From Clytia hemisphaerica (taxonomy: Eukaryota > Cnidaria > Hydrozoa > Leptothecata > Clytiidae): a DNA stretch of 64,000 nt. The DNA is taken from contig CACVBU010000050.1 of the NCBI GenBank assembly GCA_902728285.1, positions 3,372,919-3,436,918 of the forward strand. Reading direction: 5' to 3'. Positions within the stretch are counted from its first letter, which is position 1; the number at the start of each line of letters is the position of its first letter. The notes under the pieces were generated by a model. That model did not search any database, was not told the DNA's origin, and was given only the letters and a program-made list of their open reading frames with translations. The translations under genes were made by a program, and so were the position numbers. Below are positions 22,365 through 33,973 of the stretch, piece by piece.

Positions 22365-24650
22365 AATATATCTAAAATATTTTTATAAATCTTTATAATC
22401 TTTATAGAAATGCTTACCCGGCAGCAAATCTTTGTCTTTAGTTTTGTGTAATTTCTCATTTTCTCATTTTTTTATTCTTGTTATTTTTCCTAAATACTTC
22501 ATCTGAAAAAAATAGAAAGAAATAAAACGTAAGTTAACTACATCAGGTGTAAACAATATTTTGACTGACTCGAAAGCCCATACCGTCGACCCTGTGTATA
22601 TCATACCCCCAACCCTCTGTGTGTTACCTATCAAGGAAGAATTTTTCACCAAAAATAATTTGCTCTTTTGAGCTTTTGAAACATAAAATAGGCGTTATTT
22701 GAAAAATATCATTTATTTTGTTGAGGTTGCAGTCTCAAACCTAATAATCAGTTTAGTCCTCATTTTGCAACATGCAGATAAGACCTGACCTTCTCAAAAA
22801 TTACAGTGCTCTGAACTATCTTTTCAACGGTATATTGTGTGTTAAATTTTTCTCGCAACCATTAAATTTTGGGAATTTTAGCAAATTCGTGAAAATCACG
22901 AAAAATTCTGGCTGCTAAAATTTCTGACATTAAAGCAATAAAATTAACTGTTAAGAATGAATATGTTAAATCGAGGAATGCATAGGAGAACGAAATCACA
23001 TCACAATCAAAATGAAAAGCGGATCGGATCGAAAGCGGAACAATTTTCAGGAAATGAGTAGTCTAGCAAGCTAGACGACTAATTCAGACATATTAGAAAT
23101 AAAGCAAAAAAGTAAATTTTAGTCGTCTATAAACCTTTGTGCACTAACTCCAAACAATAAAAAAAGTGTCAATATCGCAATTAAAATTTTTTCCTGCTCA
23201 AAAAAAATTCTTGAAAATAAAATGTGTGTGGATTTGTCTGTTAAAAATGTTTCATTTGAGTTGATTTTATTTTGAGAGTTTCAGGAGTTTGTTATTGCTT
23301 AATAAATTTTTTTCTCGCTACGCAAGTTTCTGCGTAGCTAGGCCCGGTATCTATAAGACTGGAACACCGGATTCTTCCAGTCGTTTATACAAACTAAATC
23401 CCGTATTATTATTTGTGTTTATTATTAGTATTACATGCATTATAAACGACTCCAGTCTAGGAAATGAGGAAAAAATTAAATTTTCGGACATGAAACTAAA
23501 CTTCGCAAATCAGTAAAGAAATATCATAGATGTCAAATTCGATATTAATTGGCTTTTCGTCGGCGCGTTGATATATTTGAAACTTTTTTTGGACAACCTC
23601 TAAACGGGAATAAGGGTCCATGTTTACGATTTTTGAAAGACCTGTTTTCTACAACAAGGTAGTTTGAAAATTGATGCAAAGTTTATCTTGCTTATCATTT
23701 CGATCCAGAGAGGATTCTCATAGTAAGAGACCTGCCATGCTTATGGCCATCTTTTCAAAAGTTCCTTCAATATTTATCGTTTACCTAAGCACTAATCGGT
23801 CGATTTGGCTCAATTTCGTCATTATTTCAAGATTTGAGTAATCAAAATAATTTCAATGCCGAGTGAACTTTGGAAAGATTAAGTTCGCACATACGGTCGT
23901 TTTTAAATCGATTGCCCCCGGGAATTTCGATGCTTTCAGACTTTTTGTTCTTTAAAAAGGTTCAAAATAGATATACATTTTAAGAATTGAGTTTAGAGCC
24001 CCGAAGGGGCTAGAGATGAGTCTTCAACCTTTCTCAAGCAAGAAAAAGTGAAGCCTTAAGATTTGCGCCGCATTTAGAATGACGGATTAAATCTAGCACT
24101 TTCTTTGTTATCACGTGGCATATTCTGGCGATATGTTTTACTTTCAATCTAGCGTTTGTGTGGAAACTACGCGGGTCACGCATCTAGGATGGGAAATAAG
24201 TGGCTTCATTTCCCATCCAGGAGTCCCGTGTCTAGCCCTTGGGGCTTGGAAATCAATGATTTTAATAGTATATGAGTTTCACCAATACATGTAAACTCGA
24301 ATGCAGAAGCTTATTTCATTATTCTTTGGTAGAGCACTCACTAAAGTACCAAGGGCCATCAAAAAAATCAAAAAATGGTTCAAATGGCTCTGGGTGGGAG
24401 ATTGCAAGCCAATACACCCGCTTTATCGCAACGTTAGCTTGCAACACACTTTGGAGTGTAAAAAAAGAGGTTTAGTCTTAATTTTCTAATATCAATTACG
24501 CATTAACTTGAAATCGAAAATGGGATTTCGGAATTAATATTTGTATCTTAGGTTAAATAAAGAAAATTATAAGATTATTAAACGATTATTAAATAAGCGA
24601 TAAATATGGACAAAAAAATCAAAATAAATGATAGCTTGGTTGAAACATTT
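22365..24650. other. Spacer between the convergent lipoxygenase genes
   Basis: No gene is supported. GAAATAAAACG near 22518 may serve as a poly(A) signal. 24110-24260 shares ACTTTCAATCTAGCGTTTGTG-like, ACGCGGGTCACGCAT and GGGAAATAAGTGGC blocks with 33390-33490, so it is a dispersed repeat. Confidence 0.55.
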
Positions 24651-27600
24651 TCAAATATGGACGCTATTTGTCAGCCATTTTGGTTCCATGATTTGATAAC
24701 CCAATTGATTTTTGGCTTTACGTTCAGCATTTCTTGTTTCTAGCTTCTTTTGGACGATGGTGTTCAAGCGATAAAAAGCTTTGCGCACAATTCGTCGGTA
24801 TGTCGGGTTTGTGATATCTTTCCAGTATGAGAAAATCCTGTTCACTCGGAAATTGGCCAGCAAACCTCTGAACATCATATATTGCTGAAAAGGAATTTAA
24901 TTTTCAAATTAATTATATAGATATGGTATTAACAAAACCCATGCGGCCAAGCGACCAAGCCCTGTAAACGGTCTAAGTTATAACCTAGGATTTGTAGATA
25001 TAAAACACCCTATTGGTTTACTCAACTTTCAGCTGATAGTTTGAAAGTCTTCAAATGAAAACCACATAATGAGGCCCCCCCAGCGGTTGGCGTGATGGCG
25101 TGATGGAGGGTTTTTCGTGGCGTGATGGCGTGAAATTTTGAAAAAAAACGGCGTGATGGCGTGAAAATGAAGTGCCGGCGTGATCGTGAAATCGAGATTT
25201 TTTAGGCGTGATGGCGTGAAATTTTCAGTTCAGCGTGATCGTGAAATTATATTTATTAGTTGAATTGTATTTCTATGTCCATTTTAGCCAATTTAGAGGG
25301 TTTAAATTTCAAAATTTTCTTGGTCGGCCCTAACTATGGTGGGGCCTCCTATAGATTAGATTTCATTTTAAAACATAAAAGAAACGGTGCAAACAGTTCT
25401 ATTCATCTGTCATTTATCCTTGTAACTTCTGATTGTTTTTAGCAGTTGCTAGCTAGTCTTCAAAATAAAGTCGAATGCTATGAGAGGGTCGAAAATTGAA
25501 ATTTTTTCCCGTCAGCGAAAACCATGGTTGCGCTTTCTCCGTAACTAACATTTCCCTCTCTTTCTTAGATGCTTATTCTTAGATGCATCCAAGACATCAG
25601 GTCCTTTATTTCAGGAAAATATACATTTGTAGCAAAGCCATAAACAGAAAGAAGCAACAGGTTTATTATGAGGGTGTAACTTAAGCAGATTGATCAAAAG
25701 AATCTGTGATGTTTAAACCATATTTTGGAAAAAAAGAGAGTAAATGAGGGCGATTTTAGCCATACTAAATTAAAAATTTCTCCTGTCGGTGCAAACCATG
25801 GTTGCGCCTCCTCGTTCCCCTTTTGAAAACTTTTCACGCTAATTCACAATTAATGTACTTTTAAAAGATTTCCATTATTTTTACATGAGTTATTTTTCAA
25901 ATTGAATTGAAATGGATCCCAAAATAGCACTTTGAACCCTTCAAAATTCAAAAATTTTCTCCGTTACCCAACCATGGTGGGCTTTGTCAATTTACTCAAA
26001 CCGGTGCCCTTTGATGTGACCAGTTGTCCAACAATGTTTTATATGCATAAGTCAAGATTACGTCATTTTTCCTATCGGAAACACCCGAAAAAACTGGAAT
26101 TTACCCCTGTGTATTACTAAAAATAGAAAAACAGATGTCAAATTTCTTCCAGATTTTTCGGGTGTTTCCGATAGGAAAAATGATATAATCTTGACTTGCT
26201 TACGCGTATGAGAATGCCGATGAAAAACTGATTAACGACCAAGCACATACCTATTTGTGTTTATATATAACAAAAATTATGAGCATGAAAATAAATTTTC
26301 TAGGCGTAATGGCGTGAAATCGAAAGAAATTGGCGTGATCGTGAAAATCAAATTTTTCAGGCGTGATGGCGTGAAATCGAAAAAAAATTGGCGTGATGGC
26401 GTGAATTTTGGGTCCGCTGGGGGGGCCTCCATAATATACTCACAACATTGTAAAGTTTCCCAGTAAGAGCTTTCAATAAGGGCAGGTCTGTTCCATCTAG
26501 ATTTTGATAAAGTCTAGTGGGTGAAGTTGGCATGAAATCTCTGTAATCAGGATAATTTGCTGAAGTGTGGAACAAGTTAATCCACAGAAAGCGTTTTAAG
26601 AACGTCCTCAACTGATCGCATGTTTCGAACTTTGCTGGAAAACCTTTCATCTAAATGAAATAACAATAGAGATATTGGCTGGGAAGAAGAAGAAGAAAAT
26701 ATAAGCGCGAAAACAAATTTCAGGTGTCGGAAGTGTATTCAAAGAGATACATGTAAGGAAGAAGGTCAAAAATTGAAACTCTTCATTTTTAGCAAAACAT
26801 TGTCTTGAGTTTCGAGTTTGGTAATACACTCTCAAAGCCAACGCAGACCTGTTACGCACTGGGAAAAAAACCCAAAAATTAAACCCTGGTAAACAAATAA
26901 TATCCAGTTGAAAAGCTTTAATTTGGAAAATGAGACATGGGTTTGGTGACATTTAAACACATTCCACACCTTTCCTCGCCCAGCATCAGGTTGAACCGTT
27001 CCTTCAGGCGACAACTCGTTAGCCCATGATTGTAATTCAGCGTCCCTGTGAATTCTTCCTCTTCTGTAATAAGTCTTGATGATGTCATCGATGAAAGTCT
27101 CGTATTCTTTCATAATTTCTTTGACGTCATCACGGAAAGGGTAATATTTAATGTCCTCGTCATCCAAACCGTTACCCTGGAAACGCAAAATATTGGATTC
27201 TTTAAAACAAGATTCTAAGGGATAGTTTCAAAGTCGGTAAGAAATATTATGTACGCATTCTAGATCATATTATGAGTAAATTTACAATTTTGCATAAGCC
27301 ATTTAGTTTAAAAAACTACCCCAGGTCAAATCTTAATAAAGGTAAAACGCCTTTACGCATTGTTCTTACCTCAATGAAATCTTCATAAGTGTTGCTTTCA
27401 TAATCTCGTTCTGCAAAAGCTTTTTGCGACAAATCAAGAAAACCTTGATTCCCGGTTCCGTAGATGACACTACCCGCAGCATTGGGTGTGGTCAAAGTCT
27501 CAAAGACTGTGGTGATATGAGGGACAGTCCCTTCACAATGGTGCTTAAAGAAATCATAGAGGGGGTGCTTGGTGCTCAAATGACGTCTAAAGGACAAACA

Positions 27601-30123
27601 GTAGATGGTGGACACAAAATGGACTTCTCCGAGATGTATTTTAGCTTGACAATAAAGGTCTGATGCCATCTCAGCTTCTCCTTTAGCTAAAAGCCAATTG
27701 GAACTTTCTGGTGTATCAACTTCGGATGCTGGAAAAAAAGAAAAGTTTTAAATACTAGCTTTCAGTTTATTATCTCAGTGCTTTGTAAAGTGATTGTGCG
27801 GAAAGAAATCTTTTTTTGTTTTATAGAATTACAATCGAGAAAAGATGTTTTCGTCAGTAGTTACTTGGATCAAGTTTCCTCTTCCACTCAAATCCCATAC
27901 CTAATCAAAGATAGAGTTCAAACATACTTTGAACAGGATTTCTTTGGATCGCAACTACGTGTAAAAGTCCGTCATCTCCCAACACAAAGAACGATATCGG
28001 TGACTTGACGTCAGCAAGTTTGCGATCTTGCAATAGCGGTGCGAATACGTCGGGTACGTTTTTAATGCCCACCATTTCAGGGATGTGAAGTACAAACAAT
28101 CGGCCGTCCTCAATCGCCTATAAATAAAAAATAAATACAAAGTTTTGAAAAGTTGAATCTTTCTCTATTTGATTTAAGGCAGCACAATAATGACTGGGTT
28201 CTAAGAGCCCCCCGAACGGTTTGTGTGATGACGTGATAAGGACTTTTTTGTAGCGTGATTACGTGATTTGGATTTTTTTTTGCGTGATTGCGTGATCAGA
28301 GGTCAAAACGTGATTACACGAAACGTAAAAATTTTTTGAGCCATGATACGTGATTTGGACTTTTTGGACTTCGTGATCATGATTGAAGACAAACAATTGT
28401 GTCATATCGTGATCAGAGTTACCGCTAGGGGGAGGGGGGGGGCTGTTCTAAATTTATACTCGTCGCGAAAGCAATAGTTTAATAAAAAAGTATTTCTGGA
28501 AGAATTAAATTGTAATTACCTGTTCAATAGACACAGATTCTGTAGCAGAATATTTCATTTCAAAGTCTTCAAAGAATTTGGTGTTGACTAAAGGTTTCAA
28601 ATCGTCCACGTGGTAGCCTTTGCCATCTGTAAGAAGAAATATTTTTCTGTTATTGAATTTAAAAAGAAGATATGGAGGAAGGTTAGCATATGGTAGTGTT
28701 CACTTCTTTAAAACTTCGTTGGGGAAAATTTTCGTCGGGGAAAAATTCGTCACTTGCTGGTAGTTGGTAAACGCATTAAGGCCGGGGAAAATTTTCGTCA
28801 GGGAAAATATTCGTCACTTATCCAAAATTTCGTCACTTTTTCCCGACGAAGTTTTCCCTGATAAGGGGCATACGAAATAAGAAAAAAAAGAAAAATCATC
28901 TCATGAAGATTTCTTCAAGGTACCTTCATCATCAACGACTTTCTTCAAGAAGTAGGGACATTGACCAGTCAATCTTCGTTGAGTAAACGCCTCGTCAGTT
29001 TGCCAGTGACCCGTCAAAACATGGTCTGTGATTGTAGGGAATTGCGATGGGTTGGCAAAATATTGTGGTGCTTTTGTCGCCTACACCAAAAGAAGAAGTG
29101 AATAATTTATTTTTAAACATGAAATGTCGGAGAGAATAAAACTTCCAGAAATGTTCTAGAAAACTCTCAATGTGATTGAAAAGATAAGTAATATCGGGAC
29201 ACAACAAAATCATTTGTTCAAGTTGTGCAAATAGAAAAGCGCACAGATGAAGAGGACAATTAAGAAAAAGATTTTCTCACCTGAACAGATTGCTGCCATG
29301 CTTTATAAGCAATCGCATATTCTTGCGGGCTTTCGAAAGAAGTCGTGTTAAAAGCAGCAGTTAAACCAGGGAAGACGGTGTTTAGCAATATGTTTGTCCA
29401 CGTTTGAAGAAGCACTAAATGTCTCGATTCAAATGGATCCAAGGCGTAATAATATTTGGTTTCAGATAGATTCTGCGCTAACCAGGGAATCGTTGAAGCC
29501 AAAGGAAAATCAATGTTGGTGTTTTCATCGGAAATTTTGTACCAATATCGAGCTCTTGCGATATCGGTCAGTCGCTCTTTCTGACAGTTACGACGTGCAC
29601 CGACTTTGACAGGACATTCTGATAAAAAAACGAGAAATGTTTAAAAAAATAACGACACTGAATTTTGACTCTTGGGAAAAATAAGATATAAAAAATATGT
29701 TTGACCCTTAACGCGTGAACCTTACTTTTGCCCTATTCCCTGTGTTAAGGCGAAAATTGGGCGGATTACGTTAGAAACTTCAAATCACTCACCTCTTGGT
29801 ATTGAAGTGCGACGAGAAGACCTGTGGGATCTTTTATTCTTCCAGCGTCCCAACACCATCTTTGTTAATTTTGCCAAATCTTCGTCTAATTCTGAAATAG
29901 AAACAAAATTATAATCTTTAATACAAGTTGGCTGATAGTTTGAAAATGTTCCACATACTAATGATTAAAAGAGTTAACTATCGTCACGCATGAAAATATT
30001 TCTCCTTTTTTAGGCCTGGGGAAAGACGTAAATTAAACAACACTTACTCGTTTCATCCTGGTGAAGTGTGGAATGACATTGTGCTACCACCACACATGCA
30101 AGTAGCAGGGTTACAACCTTCAT
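24651..30123 (-). CDS. Secreted lipoxygenase, copy 2, with Cys at the first iron-ligand position
   Basis: Ten coding exons in transcription order: 30123-30048, 29891-29793, 29618-29281, 29080-28924, 28626-28520, 28117-27928, 27728-27370, 27176-26970, 26650-26444, 24884-24651. They sum to 1974 nt, 657 residues, with the same exon phases as the + strand copy; the 190-, 207- and 234-nt exons are identical in length. It begins with a signal peptide (MKVVTLLLACVVVAQC). The marks are DEAFTQRRLTGQCP, SPISFFVLGDDGLLHVVAIQ, CQAKIHLGEVH (Cys349, His354), HPLYDFF, YYPFRDDV, HTSANY (His539, Asn543) and terminal Ile657 (NSVHI). As in copy 1, the first of the three iron-binding His is Cys (codon at 27649-27651). 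A lipid-oxidising role is expected from the family; activity is doubtful without that ligand. The paralogues share an Arg/Trp-containing stretch near the N-terminus that differs most between them. Confidence 0.92.
25071..26429. mobile_element. Inverted-repeat element with GGCGTGATGGCGTGAAA subterminal repeats (large member)
   Basis: The ends GAGGCCCCCCCAGCGG and CCGCTGGGGGGGCCTC are exact inverted repeats. CATAAT flanks both sides (25065-25070 and 26430-26435) as a 6-bp duplication. GGCGTGATGGCGTGAAA-type units are repeated near both ends. The interior has four diverged ~200-300-bp units, each with a CCATGGT or CTATGGTGG core after a TTTTCTCCGT-like block. No transposase is seen. It lies in the last intron of lipoxygenase copy 2. 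Confidence 0.85.
26049..26197. repeat. Hairpin-like inverted repeat nested in the larger element
   Basis: AAGTCAAGATTACGTCATTT and its complement bracket ~45-bp arms containing CCTATCGGAAACACCCGAAA, with only a few mismatches. A half-copy of the arm (GGGTGTTTCCGATAGGGAAC) lies near 40700. Confidence 0.85.
28205..28445. mobile_element. Small member of the GTGATGACGTGAT element family
   Basis: It begins GAGCCCCCCGAACGG and ends CCGCTAGGGGG...GGGCTG, with TTCTAA on both sides (28199-28204 and 28446-28451), again a 6-bp duplication. Subterminal GTGATGACGTGAT and GCGTGATTACGTGATTTGG units mirror those of the element at 25071-26429. Confidence 0.8.
28700..28865. repeat. Short repeat cluster GGGGAAAATTTTCGTC
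   Basis: The unit GGGGAAAATTTTCGTCRGGG followed by AATTCGTCACTT occurs twice directly and once inverted (CCCGACGAAGTTTTCCCT) in intron 5 of lipoxygenase copy 2. Confidence 0.6.
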
Positions 30124-30128
30124 CTTGT

Positions 30129-30236
30129 CTAAAAATAAATCCGAAAACTCATACAATAGAATGTCGGTAAAGTGTTTCAGAAGAGTGATAATATTGAATT
30201 TTGAATAAATACAAGTCAATCAAAAACAGAACATAC
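30129..30236 (-). other. Probable 5'UTR intron of lipoxygenase copy 2
   Basis: On the minus strand CAAG|GTATGT at 30236 and TTTTTAG|ACAAGATG at 30129 give a 108-bp intron ending five bases before the start codon. The first exon would then be noncoding. Confidence 0.5.
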
Positions 30237-30239
30237 CTT

Positions 30240-31084
30240 GAAAACCAACTTCTCTGAAATGGATTTGAAATTTTGTACTGAATTCAATTCAAATCCTTTT
30301 TATCTGTTTTGCCAATTAACATTGAACGCGAAGACACTTCTCCTAACCGCCTTTTTGTTGTTGAAAAAATGTTCCTTTCTGCAGAGATGTGGTTTCGAAA
30401 GGATTGTTAAGCCGGAAGAACGTGTTACCCGAACAACAAAAAGATATCACGATTAATTATCTCTGGAGGTCATTAAAATAATTACCTCTGAAAGAGGAAC
30501 ACTTTTTTTTTAAAGGTATCCCAATATCATTCTGTAATTATTTTGTTTTGACGCAGAACGTTTCGCTCAAAGCACTGAAGTTTGCATTATTCTATTACCC
30601 TGCTAAAAAACCCACCTCTTTCTATGTTGAAATTCCAAGCGATATTGTCATAAACGGGAACATTTTACGATAAGGAATGCAAAACTATCATGAACGGAGA
30701 ACTTTTTCCAGGTTGAATTTCATCGTAAATAATAGTTTTCCTTGCTGTCAAGAAATACTTAAGGAAAGTTTACATTCTCAGAGATGTAAAAATTTCAATC
30801 CCCAATTTTCCTTGCTGTCGGCTTCTTGAAAACGTTTTACGTTTTTCCCAAAAAAAACTATTTGGCAAAGGATGCAAATCTATCATTAGTAAATCTTAGA
30901 GAACATACAGCAACGAAGAACATTTTTCAAAAGCCATCTGCTAAATTTTGCGCATCAGTAGGCACTGCGTGAAATTGGGGAGTTTTCTCATTTTCAGCAA
31001 TGTTGCTGGCTTCAATGGATTTTACAGAAGAACTGGTATGATTTTTTTGATGATTGAAAAAAGATCTGAAATCTTGATACATTA
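30240..31084. other. Upstream region of lipoxygenase copy 2, no gene seen
   Basis: This AT-rich stretch presumably holds the promoter. The block AAAGAGGAACACTTTTTT near 30492 resembles AAAGAGGAACACTTTTAC at 15065 upstream of copy 1, a possible shared upstream element. No convincing TATA box was identified. Confidence 0.35.
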
Positions 31085-31290
31085 AAAGAACATTCAAAAT
31101 ATTTGGAGCCTCCGGTTTTCAGTTTAAAGCCTAAAAATGTTCTTAACCTGTTCTTATTATCACCATTTTGTGAGTATTTTTGTCTACTTTCCTACAAAAA
31201 TAGGAGTGTTCTGAACTTGTTCTTAATACTGTATTTTGGCCATCGAAGCTTTATGTTCTTAATGTTTGTTCGTATAAAAAAAACGTGTAT
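31085..31290. repeat. Second copy of the GTTCTTAA dispersed repeat
   Basis: It runs from AAAGAACATTCAAAATATTT through GTTCTTAACCTGTTCTTA and TTGGCCATCGAAGC to AAAAACGTGTA, matching 14777-15029 in the same orientation. Confidence 0.7.
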
Positions 31291-31940
31291 TTGATAAAAT
31301 AAATGTTGTTTTACCGCATATCCGATACGCATAATTGGAAAAAAGTGATGGTGAATAGTCAATCGAGAAAAAAAAACGAGGTATTCTCGAAAAGGAAGAT
31401 TTTTACCAATACATCATTACTTGATTAGTCATTAAGAATACATTACTTAATTAGTTATTAAGAACATAATTTGCAATGCTAAACAGGAAGATTTTTCCTC
31501 ACCCACAATTATCCAAACACAATTTACGAATTATAATGAAAATTGTTGTCATGAAAGCTGATGAGAGAAAATAAAAATTGTTGACTTTTTTGTAAGAGTG
31601 AGGGTAATTGAGTTTTTTAAAGCGCCCCGAATGATAAATAAGAATATTCAACTTTTTTAAAGCAGGACAATTCAAAGCTTTAAAATTTGCGAAGCATTAA
31701 CTAGACTATGTAGAGTCTACTTCTGACTGAACTTTGCTTTCTGATGATTTTGATAGCGAGTCCAGTGAAGTAGACTAGGGATATTGCGATCTTGAATTTT
31801 TTTACCTTCGTTTTCAAAAATTACAACAAAACAACAAACCAATGAAATATATTGAAACCCCTAACTTAACTTAGGGTTCACAGCGCTATGACAAATAAAA
31901 AGTATAGTAAAAAACGAAAACATTAAGTGCAAATGATAAA

Positions 31941-33262
31941 CTAAATATAACTATCAATAACATTTTTCCATTCCACACGATTCAAAGCTTTCCCATACCA
32001 CTCACATTTCAATATACCAACTTTATTCAAACTTTTGTAAACTCCACGCCCATACGTGAATTCAGGGGCCCCGCGTGGGCGCCTTTCGCTAACCCAGCAT
32101 GTCAGCATCTTACGGGGCAAACGATCAGAGGGCATTCGGGTTACGTGCCCTAACCAGCGTAGTTGGCGACGTGTAACATATACATCAATAGAGAGCAAAC
32201 CAGTGCGCTCAAGCAATTCAGCCGTCGAAATTCGGTGGGATCTCACATGATTTAAGTTAACACGGCATATGGTGCGGACACAACGAGCATGAAAAACTCT
32301 CAACTTTCTATAAACAATTTCAGTAAGGCACCAGTGCTCAGAGCCATATAACAAAATCGCCAGAACAATGCCTTCGTAGACAGATTTTTTTGCTGCGAAC
32401 GAAACATTAGTAGAACGGAATAAACAATTTCTCAAAGCTCCAAACGCACTGCTGGCTGCTTTTATTCTCGACTCGACGTCAAGGGTATCTTTACAATCAC
32501 GCGATAGGATTGACCCCAGGTAACAAAAACGATCGACGATCGGCATATGGGATGCATCATCGATTTTGACATTACCAAGATTCGTATTATCGAAAGACAG
32601 GGGATCGGTATAGGTTTGGTTCGGAGCAGAAACAAACAAAATTTCAGATTTAGAGCTTTTCTCTTCGGTACCAACATGGATTTCTAGACCGAATCTTAGA
32701 AAATGCTTGACTAGTGGTGGAAGGTAGGTTTCGACAGAGCTTCTTGATGTGAATAGAACTCCGGTATCGTCAGCATACTCAGAGTCCGGTAACGAAAACT
32801 GTTCACATTTTTTAGTTGAAGGTCGTCTACCGGTTAGGATATCGTCAAACTTGGTGTGAAAGATACAGACTTCTCGTGTGTGAGTGGTTCTCCAAGATAT
32901 CATTACAGCAGCAAGGTAGAAAATGAAAAGGAGTGGACCCAGTATATCACCCTGTTTGACACCAATTATACTTTCGATCCTTTTAGTGATGTCATTTACA
33001 ACAAACTTAACTTCCACATTTGCGTGAAGTGATTTAAGCAGACGTACAAGTTTATCAGGGACACCAAAAATATATAACACTTCCCAGAGAAGCTCGCGCG
33101 GTACTCGATCAAAGGCTTTGACCAGGTCGAGAAATAATATCCAAGTCTCTTGGCCATGTTCCCTGCGCTTTTTCATTGCCATTTTTACTGTGAAGATCCC
33201 GTCAACACATCCACGCCCAGGACGAAAGCCGCACTGGGGTTCATGGTCAAGGATCTGCTACC
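31941..33262 (-). mobile_element. 5'-truncated LINE reverse transcriptase with a long open C-terminal frame
   Basis: The frame from about 33262 starts CGFRPGRGCVDGIFTVKMA and continues for more than 430 residues. It shows LFLDLVKAFDRVPRELLW, GVKQGDILGPLLFIFYLAAV, the catalytic SEYADDTGVL and the C-terminal RRQLRWLGHVTRMPSDRLPR stretch. The LINE start, including any endonuclease, is missing; upstream the frame is closed. The long undamaged frame implies a recent insertion. The clade is unresolved. Confidence 0.9.
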
Positions 33263-33973
33263 ACCTCAAGCAAAGCCAAAAAATGGAATTGGCCAAATTA
33301 CACCGGGCTCACATCAGCGCCATTCAGTTTATCAAAAAGCTATAAGTCCCCGGGCTACGCATTAACATTTCTTTGTTTTTAGCGGCATATTTTTCGAAAC
33401 CGGGCGATGGGTTTTACTTTCAATTTGGCGTTTACGTGAAAACCACGCGGGTCACGCATTTTGGACGGGAAATAAGTGGCTTTGAAATCAATGGTGAAGG
33501 CATCCAAGCTCCCGCGGCCTCTTTCTTAATCCCCACGTCCAATGTCTATTGAACATAAAGCATGAGTTTTAATCACTCTTAGCCCTCGCTTACAGACCAG
33601 GTTCCTGATTCAATTGATAATACTATGATAATGTTTATTCAATTTATCCAAGAAAATTAAATAAATCCACTCCACTTTTTTGATCTTACTGGTATTTACA
33701 CTAGGTAGTTTGATTGAACAGGTTTTTTTTCGTTTTTTTTTATTGAAGAGTAATCATTTAAATCAGTTTAATCGATCAAAATCAAGTTAAAATGGTAAAA
33801 GATAAAGGCCACTTTGATGTTGAAAATGCAAAATTATGTCCCTTATAACACCGGCTCTCAATCTACTGCGACCAAAAAATAACGCTAATATCAGCCAGCG
33901 TAAAAAAGGACTGAGAAAGTATCAAAGTTATTGTTGGGGAGTCTTATAATAAGTAGCTTTCATATCCCATAGT
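33263..33973. other. Spacer with a dispersed repeat at 33360-33500
   Basis: TTTTACTTTCAATTTGGCGT, CCACGCGGGTCACGCAT and GGGAAATAAGTGGCTT match the repeat near 24110-24260. The remainder is AT-rich and no gene is seen. Confidence 0.55.
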
